From positions 1-7,029 of the forward strand of contig SLPP01000334.1 in NCBI GenBank assembly GCA_007131945.1: a stretch of 7,029 nucleotides of DNA. The letters are read 5' to 3'. Source of the stretch: Paracoccaceae bacterium. GTDB lineage: Bacteria; Pseudomonadota; Alphaproteobacteria; Rhodobacterales; Rhodobacteraceae. Of the stretch, positions 1 through 5,481 are shown piece by piece; positions within the stretch are counted from its first letter, which is position 1; the number at the start of each line of letters is the position of its first letter. The notes under the pieces are model-generated. The model was given only the letters and a program-made list of their open reading frames with translations, made no database searches and had not been told where the DNA came from. Both the position numbers and the translations under genes were made by a program.

Positions 1-120
1 CCCATCTCCAGGAAAGCACGGACCAGAGCAACAACCCCAACCCGCCACCCGCCAGACCACCAAGCCCAACCGGCGAGACCGCTATCTAGTCAAACACCAA
101 CACCCACGCAAGAGGGAAAG
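1..120. other. C-rich, T-poor tract without a supported gene
   Basis: The + strand here is very asymmetric. Only six T occur in 120 bases, and 8-82 has none at all. In 31-70 there are 23 C, 13 A, 4 G and no T. All three forward frames are open from the window edge, with stops at 87-89 (frame 3) and just past 160 (frames 1 and 2). None of the translations (proline, threonine, glutamine and arginine rich) resembles a family I know, so the tail of an upstream gene cannot be excluded or supported. C-rich, G-poor RNA of this kind is typical of Rho-loading (rut) sites, so it may be the transcribed 3' end of an upstream + strand unit. That reading is inference. Confidence 0.3.
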
Positions 121-394
121 TCAGGCATTCTTCGCTTTTCTTACAGCTGACTGATATTCCGGGGTTTCCCGGCGAGCCGACAGCACTGGATCAGGCGCAG
201 GGCAACGCGGTCGGGTCGTCGTGCCACGCCCGGGACGGAATCGAGCGAGTCGGCGCGACGGTCCGGAGCCGGCGTCCATGGCCGAACGCAAGCTGTGGTT
301 GCCGTTCCTTTCGGAAACCTTTCGAGATTGTAACAGCATGATTCGAATGCATCTTTTCAAACACACTTTCTGCGTCATGCGACATCGCCGGGGC

Positions 395-422
395 TTGACT
401 CACATCAGGCGACCGATACGGT
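395..422 (+). promoter_or_regulatory. Candidate sigma-70 promoter for the TRAP operon
   Basis: A good -35 hexamer, TTGACT (395-400), is followed after 16 bases by TACGGT (417-422), a weak -10 match (3 of 6). It lies about 70 bases upstream of the dctP-type start codon, in the right orientation. Alphaproteobacterial -10 elements are often degenerate, so this is plausible, but it rests only on motif matching. Confidence 0.3.
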
Positions 423-434
423 TGCAGTCGCAAC
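421..434. promoter_or_regulatory. Small inverted repeat, possible operator
   Basis: GTTGC and GCAAC are perfect 5-bp arms separated by AGTC. The repeat overlaps the end of the candidate -10 box and the expected transcription start. TTGC...GCAA half-sites are seen in operators of LacI-type and some other regulators, and a repressor site here would be well placed. No regulator gene is in the window, and a 5-bp inverted repeat can occur by chance. Confidence 0.22.
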
Positions 435-492
435 GACCACCGTCCGGGCATGCGTCGCCCGGCCATGGCATGCATGGAGAGGGAGGCCATCA

Positions 493-1536
493 ATGCTGCG
501 AAACGTACTTCTGTCCGCCGGTCTTGCCGGCATTCTCGCGCTCGGTACCGCGCCCGGACTGAGCGCTCAGGAATTCACCCTGCGCATCCACCAGTTCCTG
601 CCGGCAACGGGGACGGTGCCGGCAGATTTCATCATCCCCTGGGCAGAGAAGGTGACCGAGGAATCGGGCGGCCGGCTCAATGTCGAGGTCTATTCCTCGA
701 TGTCGCTGGGCGGCACGCCTGCGGCGCTCTACGACCAGGCCCGCGACGGCGTGGTCGACATCGTCTGGACCGTGGCGGGCTACACGCCCGGACGCTTCCC
801 GATCTCCGAGACGTTCGAGTTGCCCTTCATCATGACCGACGCCGAATCGAGCTCGCGCGCGGCCTGGCGGTTCTGGGAAGAGTACATGCAGGAAGAAACC
901 GCCGATGTACGCATGCTGGCGGTGCATCTGCACGGATCGGGGGTCTTTCACATGAACGCCCCCGCGATAGAGCGGCCCGAGGACCTGCAGGGGCGGACGG
1001 TGCGCGGGCCGACCCGGCTGACCACCCGCCTGCTCGAGGCTCTCGGCGCCACCGCGGTCGGCATGCCGGTGCCGCAGGTTCCCGAGGCGCTGTCGCGCAA
1101 CGTCGTCGAGGGCGCGGTGATCCCGTGGGAGGTGACGCGCGTGCTGCGTGTGCCGGAACTCGTCGATACGCATACCGAGTTCGGCGGGGATCACGGTCTC
1201 TACTCGACCTTCTTCTTCTTCGCGATGAACCATGACAGTTACAACGAACTGCCTGACGACCTGAAGGCGATCATCGACGCCAACTCCGGCATCGACACCT
1301 CGGGCTGGGCCGGTGGCGCGCAGGAAGCCGCCGACGCTCCCGGTCGCCAGGAGGCGGTTGATCGCGGCAACACCATCATCACTGTCGAGGGCGACGCCCT
1401 GCAGGCTTGGTACGATGCCGCGCAGGCGGTACGTGACCAGTGGGTCGCCGAGATGGCCGATCGCGGGCTCGACGGCGCTGCACTGATCGAGGCGGCCGAG
1501 CAGTTGATCGCCGAGGAGACCGCGCGCGAGCGCTGA
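493..1536 (+). CDS. dctP: TRAP transporter solute-binding protein (DctP family)
   Basis: This is the periplasmic receptor of a tripartite ATP-independent periplasmic (TRAP) transporter: it captures a solute, usually an organic acid, and delivers it to the QM membrane pair. The 347-residue length is normal for the family. Residues 1-25 form a signal peptide (basic start MLRN, hydrophobic core, Ala-x-Ala-like end LSA before QE). The mature protein starts with the beta strand FTLRIHQFLP. The block around GRTVRGPTR (168-175) is the family's carboxylate-binding region, and R171 is my best match to the conserved arginine that forms a salt bridge with the substrate. PWEV (211-214) and the FFFFAMN strand (240-246) are typical of later lobes. 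The ATG at 493 has a strong ribosome binding site, GGGAGG at 481-486, six bases upstream. It is first in the P-Q-M operon, and a hairpin follows it. The substrate cannot be read from sequence. The gene symbol denotes the family, not proven C4-dicarboxylate transport. Confidence 0.93.
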   Translation: MLRNVLLSAGLAGILALGTAPGLSAQEFTLRIHQFLPATGTVPADFIIPWAEKVTEESGGRLNVEVYSSMSLGGTPAALYDQARDGVVDIVWTVAGYTPGRFPISETFELPFIMTDAESSSRAAWRFWEEYMQEETADVRMLAVHLHGSGVFHMNAPAIERPEDLQGRTVRGPTRLTTRLLEALGATAVGMPVPQVPEALSRNVVEGAVIPWEVTRVLRVPELVDTHTEFGGDHGLYSTFFFFAMNHDSYNELPDDLKAIIDANSGIDTSGWAGGAQEAADAPGRQEAVDRGNTIITVEGDALQAWYDAAQAVRDQWVAEMADRGLDGAALIEAAEQLIAEETARER

Positions 1537-1555
1537 TCGAACCCTTGCGCGCGCG

Positions 1556-1575
1556 CCGCTCGGCAGCCGCAGCGG
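1556..1575 (+). promoter_or_regulatory. Minor GC hairpin after the solute-binding protein gene
   Basis: CCGCT (1556-1560) pairs with AGCGG (1571-1575), and three inner pairs (CGG with CCG) are possible across a one-base bulge. It lies 20 bases after the stop codon and just upstream of the larger hairpin at 1597-1625. The two could act together as a 3'-end barrier against exonucleases on the dctP part of the transcript. Pairing is seen by eye; function is inference. Confidence 0.3.
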
Positions 1576-1596
1576 ACCGGATCTACCCTGATACTT

Positions 1597-1625
1597 GACA
1601 GGGCGCACGGGCTGTGCGCCCTGTC
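1597..1625 (+). promoter_or_regulatory. Strong intercistronic hairpin between dctP and dctQ
   Basis: GACAGGGCGCAC (1597-1608) and GTGCGCCCTGTC (1614-1625) are perfectly complementary 12-base arms around a 5-base loop, GGGCT. No T-run follows, so it is not a standard intrinsic terminator. It lies in the 166-base gap between the binding-protein and small-permease genes, whereas the next two genes overlap. Binding-protein operons often carry such structures to stabilise, or partly stop after, the abundant binding-protein message, so unequal expression of P versus Q and M is the likely effect. The stem is seen; the role is inferred. Confidence 0.6.
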
Positions 1626-1702
1626 GTCTGGAGACCACCCCGCCGCCGCGCCACCACACCCCGCGCCGTGACGCCAGAAACCGACGGGCAGAGCCGAACC
1701 GC

Positions 1703-2305
1703 ATGAGCGCCGACCCCTCATCCTCCGACAACGAAACCAGCCGATCCGGCATCTTCCCCGAGGCGGAAGCTTTCGTCGGTCTCTGGCTGGGCCGGATCAC
1801 GGGCCTGCTCGCCATCGCCGGCGGCGTGATCCTGACCGGGGTGATGATCGTTGCAGTGGTGTCGATCATCGGCCGCTACGCGCGCCGGTCGGGCCTGCCG
1901 GGGCTCAACCAGCTCGGCCCCGTTCCCGGTGATTTCGAGATCGTCTCGATGGGCGCGGGTATCGCCATCTTCTTCTTTCTTGCCTGGGCGCAGTTCAACC
2001 GTGGTCACATCACCGTCGACATCTTCATCTCGCGCGTTCCGGCGCGCGGCAAGGCGGCGCTGTCGCTCTCCGGCAACCTGCTGCTCACGGTCCTGGCGGT
2101 GATCCTGGCCCAGCAGGTCGGCGTCGGGCTCGAGGAAAAACGCCGCTTCGGCGAGACAACGGCGATCCTGCAGCTGCCCGTCTGGTGGAGCTATGCCGGC
2201 GGCATGGTCGGGCTGTGGAGTTTCGCGGTGGTCAGCGGCTATACGGTCTGGCGCAGCCTGAACGAGATGCTCGGCCCCGGCGAACAGGGCGAGGATTATC
2301 CATGA
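1703..2305 (+). CDS. dctQ: TRAP transporter small permease (DctQ family)
   Basis: This is the small integral membrane subunit of the TRAP transporter, which pairs with the large permease in the inner membrane. From ATG 1703 it has 200 residues, within the family range. Four hydrophobic segments are visible at about 33-56, 78-98, 118-140 and 158-182, the expected four-helix pattern. Family-like blocks are SIIGRYA (54-60), FNRGHITVDIF (98-108), with the HI(T)VD pattern typical of DctQ, and LQLPVWWSYAGGMVG (156-170). The frame is open further upstream (a TTG at 1595), but that extension would run through the intercistronic hairpin and adds a non-hydrophobic arginine and proline-rich stretch, so I chose 1703. 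The ribosome binding site there is weak. The stop codon overlaps the start of the large permease, a sign of translational coupling. Confidence 0.9.
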   Translation: MSADPSSSDNETSRSGIFPEAEAFVGLWLGRITGLLAIAGGVILTGVMIVAVVSIIGRYARRSGLPGLNQLGPVPGDFEIVSMGAGIAIFFFLAWAQFNRGHITVDIFISRVPARGKAALSLSGNLLLTVLAVILAQQVGVGLEEKRRFGETTAILQLPVWWSYAGGMVGLWSFAVVSGYTVWRSLNEMLGPGEQGEDYP

Positions 2306-3816
2306 TCGTGGCGGCCGGACTGGGCGGCGGCGTCGTCCTCGCCGCGGCGATCTTCCATATCGGCGCGCGCATGACGCTGGTGCGCGCGCTGGGTGCTGCG
2401 CTGTTCATCGTGCTGGTGCCGGCCGCGGGCTACTGGCTCGCCGGTCCGGCGATCGAGGGGCTGGCGCAGGGGATGCGCGCGTTGATGGGCGGCGCCTCGG
2501 GACTGACCATCGCCGCGATCTTCTTCGTCCTGCTCCTCGTGATGATCTTCCTGCGCGTGCCGATCGGGCTCGCGATGCTGATCTGCGGCGTGCTTGGCCT
2601 GTTCGTGATGCGCGGCCGCTGGGCACCGGTCCTCAGCCAGCTCAAGCATGTCACGGTGGAGACCTTTTCGAGCTACTCGCTCTCGGTCGTGCCGCTCTTC
2701 CTGCTGATGGGCGCCTTCGCGATGAAGGGCGGGCTCTCGGACGCGCTCTTCCGCGCCGCCTCGGCCTGGCTCGGGCATCTGCGCGGCGGCGTGGCCATGG
2801 CCGGCGTCGGCGCCTCGGCCGGTTTCGGCGCGATCTGCGGCTCCTCGCTCGCCACCGCGGCCACGATGGGCCGCGTCGCCTTGCCGGAATTGCGCAAGCA
2901 TGGCTATTCCGGTGCGCTCGCCACCGGTTCGCTCGCCGCCGGCGGCACGCTGGGCATCCTGATCCCGCCCTCGATCGTGCTGGTGATCTACGCCATCCTC
3001 GCCGAGCAGAACATCGCCAAGCTCTTCGTCGCCGCCTTCATCCCCGGCCTGCTCGCCGCCTTTGGCTACATGCTGACGGTTTCGTTGATGACCCGCTTCA
3101 ATCCGAAAGACGGGATCCGGACCCCGCGCATCGGCTTCCTCGACCGCATCCGCGCGCTGTCCGAGGTCTGGCCGGTCGTGGTCATCTTCGTCGTCATGAT
3201 CGGCGGCATGAATACCGGCGTCTTCACCCCGACCGAGGGCGCGGCGGTGGGGGCGGCCGGTACCGGTCTTGTCGCGCTGCTGCGCGGCCGGCTCGGTTGG
3301 GCAGAATTCGTCGACTGCCTGCGCTCGACCGCAGTCTCGACGGGGATGATCTTCTTCATCGTCCTCGGCGCCTCGGTGTTCAACGCCTTCCTCGGCTTCA
3401 CCCGCCTGCCCTTCTTCGCCGCCGAATGGGTCGGGGGGCTCGAGATGTCGCCCTACTGGGTGCTGCTGGTCATCCTGCTGATCTACCTGGTCTTCGGCTG
3501 CGTGATGGATTCGCTGTCGATGATCCTGCTGACCATCCCGATCTTCTTCCCGATCGTCATGCGGCTCGATTTCGGCCTGACCCCCGAGGAGACGGCGCTC
3601 TGGTTCGGGATCATCGTGCTGATCGTGGTCGAGGTCGGGTTGATAACACCACCGGTGGGCATGAACCTCTTCATCATCAACTCGATGGCGCGCGGCGTGA
3701 CGATGATGGAGACCTATCGCGGCGTCCTTCCCTTCGTCATCTCCGACATCATCCGCACCGGAATCCTGGTGGCCGCACCACCGATCACCCTGGCGCTGGT
3801 CTGGCTGTTGTTCTGA
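2302..3816 (+). CDS. dctM: TRAP transporter large permease (DctM family), N-terminally extended
   Basis: This is the transport-catalysing subunit of the TRAP system, a cation-coupled member of the ion transporter superfamily. At 504 residues it exceeds the usual 425 or so. The family core seems to start near residue 68 (hydrophobic segment with FLRVPIGLAML, 83-93), so residues 1-65 are extra and contain about two hydrophobic segments (roughly 2-20 and 28-50). Core signatures are GASAGFGAICGSSLATAATMG (170-190), GTLGILIPPSIVLVIYA (215-231), FTPTEGAAVGA (308-318), MILLTIPIFFPI (407-418) and ITPPVGMNLFII (448-459). The ATG at 2302 overlaps the small-permease stop as ATGA and has GAGGA at 2291-2295 six bases upstream, which supports the long form. 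Internal ATG codons at 2473 and 2485 would give a near-standard length but lack that support. It is the last gene of the transporter unit. Confidence 0.93.
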   Translation: MIVAAGLGGGVVLAAAIFHIGARMTLVRALGAALFIVLVPAAGYWLAGPAIEGLAQGMRALMGGASGLTIAAIFFVLLLVMIFLRVPIGLAMLICGVLGLFVMRGRWAPVLSQLKHVTVETFSSYSLSVVPLFLLMGAFAMKGGLSDALFRAASAWLGHLRGGVAMAGVGASAGFGAICGSSLATAATMGRVALPELRKHGYSGALATGSLAAGGTLGILIPPSIVLVIYAILAEQNIAKLFVAAFIPGLLAAFGYMLTVSLMTRFNPKDGIRTPRIGFLDRIRALSEVWPVVVIFVVMIGGMNTGVFTPTEGAAVGAAGTGLVALLRGRLGWAEFVDCLRSTAVSTGMIFFIVLGASVFNAFLGFTRLPFFAAEWVGGLEMSPYWVLLVILLIYLVFGCVMDSLSMILLTIPIFFPIVMRLDFGLTPEETALWFGIIVLIVVEVGLITPPVGMNLFIINSMARGVTMMETYRGVLPFVISDIIRTGILVAAPPITLALVWLLF

Positions 3817-3887
3817 CCCGCCTGCGGCGACTTCGGCGACCGGCGGCAATCTGCGCCGATCGGCTCCGAAAGTGCGGCGACGGGGGA

Positions 3888-3907
3888 AGCGTCCAAATTT
3901 GGACGCT
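3888..3907. promoter_or_regulatory. Perfect 20-bp palindrome, candidate operator
   Basis: AGCGTCCAAA is followed directly by its reverse complement TTTGGACGCT, giving twofold symmetry with no spacer. It sits 72 bases after the dctM stop and just before the AT-rich island most likely to hold the next promoter. As RNA it could form an 8-bp stem with an AATT loop, but the following bases (CTCTCACAAG) are not a U-run, so it is a poor intrinsic terminator. A binding site for a dimeric regulator is the better reading. The symmetry is seen; the function is inferred, and no cognate regulator lies in the window. Confidence 0.45.
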
Positions 3908-4025
3908 CTCACAAGTTTATGTTTTGAATTGATAAATCTGCGCCGTTAACCACAACGAAACTTTCGTCCAAGCATCCCGATCGCGGGCGCGAGCCGGATG
4001 CCGATGGCGATCGGGGGCGAAAGTC

Positions 4026-4096
4026 GCGCCGGCGCCGGGCTGCTGGAGGAGCCCGGTACCGGGCATCCGGGCCGGCCGGCGCCCGGCACCCGGCCC
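4026..4096 (+). repeat. Cluster of GC-rich palindromes in the hydratase leader
   Basis: Three perfect palindromes lie close together: GCGCCGGCGC (4026-4035), GCCCGGTACCGGGC (4051-4064) and GCCGGCCGGC (4071-4080). Longer-range pairings are also possible, such as CCGGGCT (4035-4041) with AGCCCGG (4050-4056) and GGGCCGG (4069-4075) with CCGGCCC (4090-4096). The pairings are mutually exclusive in part, so the RNA could switch between folds. It may be a structured 5' leader or a transcription terminator-like barrier; in GC-rich DNA some of this is expected by chance. Confidence 0.35.
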
Positions 4097-4167
4097 ACGG
4101 CTGAACGCGATTCGGCCTTGCCCTGCGGGATCGGAGACCGGAAAGCTTTGCCCGGACCCTCGAAGGA

Positions 4168-4189
4168 ACGGCATGGATACGGCATGGAT
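4168..4189 (+). repeat. Perfect 11-bp tandem duplication spanning the hydratase start codon
   Basis: ACGGCATGGAT occurs twice in a row (4168-4178 and 4179-4189). Each copy contains an ATG, at 4173 and 4184. The Shine-Dalgarno-like AAGGA (4163-4167) is 5 bases from the first ATG and 16 from the second, but only the second is in frame with the hydratase. The first ATG opens a 25-codon frame that stops at 4248-4250, inside the hydratase gene. Without one copy, the ribosome binding site would sit at normal distance from the in-frame ATG, which suggests a duplication that displaced it. Confidence 0.85.
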
Positions 4190-5023
4190 CTCGACCTCGC
4201 GCATCTGCAGCAATGGATCGGACGCGAGGAGAGGGCGGTCGAGATACTGACGCCGAACCTCGTTCAGCGCTTCGATGCGACCTTCGACAGGGAATCGGAC
4301 CCCGGCGCCGGATCGGCCGCGCCGCCGCTCATCCATTTCTGCCTCGCGCAACCGATCGCGCCAACCTCCGCGCTGGATCCCGACGGGCATCCGGCGCGCG
4401 GCGGGTTCCTGCCGCCGGTGCCGCTTCCGCGCCGGATGTGGGCCGGCGGCGCATTCACCTTCCACGGCGAGATCCGGATCGGCGCGACGGTGACGCGCCG
4501 ATCCACGATCACCGATGTGGTGCTCAAGCAGGGCCGCAGCGGGCCGCTCGTCTTCGTCGCCGTGTCGCACGAGATCGCGAGCGACGGCCGCCCGGCGCTG
4601 AGCGAGCGGCAGGACATCGTCTATCGCGACGCGACCGCGCCCGGCAATGCCGCCGGCCTGCGTGCCACGCCGGCCCCGGCCGGGGCGCATTGCCGCCGGG
4701 TGACGCCCTCGGCGCCGTTCCTGTTCCGCTACTCGGCGCTGACCTTCAACGGCCACCGGATCCACTACGACGCGCCCTACGTCACCGGGACCGAGGGCTA
4801 TCCGGGCCTGATCGTCCACGGCCCCCTGCAGGCGACGCTGCTCTGCCAGGCCGCCGCCGATCTGGCGGGCGCGCCGCCCGCGCGCTTTCGCTTCCGCAGC
4901 CTCTCGCCGATCTTCGACGATGCCGATTTCACGCTGAACGCGACGCGCGGGGACGATGGCATGCGGCTCTGGACGGCGCGCATCGGCGGCCCGGTGGCGA
5001 TGGAAGCGCATGCCGAGTGGTAA
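4184..5023 (+). CDS. MaoC/FAS1-like hydratase-dehydratase (mesaconyl-C4-CoA hydratase type)
   Basis: This is a double-hotdog protein of the family that includes mesaconyl-C4-CoA (3-methylfumaryl-CoA) hydratase and HTD2-like dehydratases, which add or remove water across the double bond of an acyl-CoA. From ATG 4184 it has 279 residues, the usual length. The N-terminal half carries GGFLPPVPLPRRMWAGGAFTFHGEIRIG (73-100), typical of the family. The C-terminal hotdog carries FRYSALTFNGHRIHYDAPYVTGTEGYPGLIVHGPLQ (181-216), the most diagnostic block. N189 and H194 occupy the places of the Asp and His of the classical MaoC hydratase motif. The frame is open upstream to 3998, but that part looks non-coding. 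The normal-spaced ATG at 4173 is out of frame because of the 11-bp duplication, so initiation may be inefficient. The gene ends 37 bases before ybgC. Its exact substrate is unknown; itaconyl-, mesaconyl- or another branched enoyl-CoA is possible. Confidence 0.85.
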   Translation: MDLDLAHLQQWIGREERAVEILTPNLVQRFDATFDRESDPGAGSAAPPLIHFCLAQPIAPTSALDPDGHPARGGFLPPVPLPRRMWAGGAFTFHGEIRIGATVTRRSTITDVVLKQGRSGPLVFVAVSHEIASDGRPALSERQDIVYRDATAPGNAAGLRATPAPAGAHCRRVTPSAPFLFRYSALTFNGHRIHYDAPYVTGTEGYPGLIVHGPLQATLLCQAAADLAGAPPARFRFRSLSPIFDDADFTLNATRGDDGMRLWTARIGGPVAMEAHAEW

Positions 5024-5060
5024 CCGGCCGTTCGAAGCGGGAACGAGAAGAGGTGACCGG

Positions 5061-5465
5061 GTGACGCATCGGTTCGAGACGCGGGTCTTCTACGAGGACA
5101 CCGACATGGCGGGCATCGTCTATCACGCCAACTACCTGAAGTTCATCGAGCGCGCGCGGTCGGACTGGGTAGGCGCGCTGGGGATCGACCAGAACGCGAT
5201 GCTGGCGCGCGGCGAGGCCTTCGCCGTGCACCGGATCGAGGCCGATTTCCACGCACCGGCGCGCTTCGACGACCGGCTCGAGGTGCTGAGCGACCCGGTC
5301 GCCTCGGGCCCGGCGCGGCTGGTGCTGGCGCAGCGGGTGATGCGCGGCGCGGCCTGTCTCTTCTCGGCGCGGGTGACGCTCGTCTGCCTCGGCCCCGGCG
5401 GACGGCCCCGGCGGCTGCCCCCGGTTCTGGCGCGGCTTGTCGCCGATGCCGGGGCGGGCGTGTAA
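5061..5465 (+). CDS. ybgC: YbgC acyl-CoA thioesterase, Tol-Pal associated
   Basis: This is a cytoplasmic hotdog-fold thioesterase that hydrolyses short-chain or other acyl-CoA esters. It is commonly the first gene of tol-pal clusters, though its role in Tol function is unclear. From the GTG at 5061 it has 134 residues, the normal length. The signature FYEDTDMAGIVYHANYLKFIERARSDW (10-36) is a close match to the family block, and D15 aligns with the catalytic Asp18 of the E. coli protein. The frame is open further upstream, inside the hydratase gene, but the family starts just before the first beta strand, as THRFETRVFYED does here. AAGAGG (5048-5053) lies seven bases before the GTG, supporting this start. 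The 37-base gap from the hydratase suggests co-transcription; tolQ follows after 97 bases. Confidence 0.92.
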   Translation: MTHRFETRVFYEDTDMAGIVYHANYLKFIERARSDWVGALGIDQNAMLARGEAFAVHRIEADFHAPARFDDRLEVLSDPVASGPARLVLAQRVMRGAACLFSARVTLVCLGPGGRPRRLPPVLARLVADAGAGV

Positions 5466-5481
5466 CATTCGCGTGGTTGTG

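Larger units (their letters stand above)
121..492 (+). other. Upstream region of the TRAP operon, no gene supported
   Basis: This stretch precedes the solute-binding protein gene. Short open frames exist on both strands, but none has recognisable protein content, a good ribosome binding site or the strong GC3 pattern of the neighbouring genes. The part from about 311 to 375 is AT-richer than the rest of the window and contains the palindrome ATTCGAAT (341-348) and two copies of CCTTTCG eleven bases apart (307-313 and 318-324). A candidate promoter and an inverted repeat follow at 395-434. I read it as a regulatory and leader region. Confidence 0.5.
3817..4183. other. 367-base intergenic region between dctM and the hydratase gene
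   Basis: No coding region is supported. The forward frame open from 3998 into the hydratase gene is glycine, proline and arginine rich upstream of 4184 and looks non-coding. Contents in order: a 10-bp palindrome GCCGATCGGC (3855-3864), a 20-bp palindrome (3888-3907), an AT-rich island (about 3908-3960), a cluster of GC palindromes (4026-4096) and an 11-bp tandem duplication (4168-4189). TTGAAT (3924-3929) and GATAAA (3931-3936) in the AT-rich part resemble promoter hexamers, but I cannot pair either with a good partner. A promoter for the hydratase gene probably lies here. Confidence 0.6.

Noticed and set aside
121..378. 85-codon open frame on the - strand with a protein-like C-terminus (ETPEYQSAVRKAKNA)
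   Set aside because: The last residues look plausible, but the rest has no family resemblance, the codon use differs from the neighbours and no ribosome binding site is convincing. It could be a decayed remnant, but I cannot support it.
1595..1600. Perfect TTGACA -35 hexamer upstream of the small permease
   Set aside because: No acceptable -10 lies 15-19 bases downstream, where the sequence is the GC-rich second arm of the hairpin; the hexamer overlaps the hairpin's first arm.
490..1869. Long open frame on the - strand opposite the solute-binding protein and small-permease genes
   Set aside because: It mirrors codon positions of genes with very high GC3. Its translation is arginine, glycine and histidine rich with no recognisable family, and the + strand genes are clear.
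3892..3903. The palindrome core contains CCAAATTTGG, identical to a eukaryotic CArG (SRF/MADS) box
   Set aside because: MADS-box control of this type is not expected in bacteria, so the match is taken as coincidence of an AT-centred palindrome.
2296..3912. Long open frame on the - strand opposite the large permease
   Set aside because: The translation is dominated by Asp, His, Gln, Arg and Glu, as expected for the antisense of a hydrophobic membrane protein. The + strand gene has all the DctM signatures.
3888..3930. 20-bp palindrome followed by AGTTTATGTTTT as an intrinsic terminator of the TRAP operon
   Set aside because: The T-rich bases start about nine nucleotides after the stem rather than directly after it, and the stem core is AT-rich, so it is a poor terminator by the usual rules. 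It was kept as a candidate operator instead.
3924..3937. Possible FNR-type box (TTGAATTGATAAAT) in the AT-rich island
   Set aside because: It lacks the required TTGAT-N4-ATCAA symmetry; the second half-site is absent.
4213..5064. 283-codon overlapping + strand open frame inside the hydratase gene
   Set aside because: It is a frame-shifted shadow rich in Arg, Ala, Gly and Pro; the overlapping frame encodes a well-recognised hydratase family protein.
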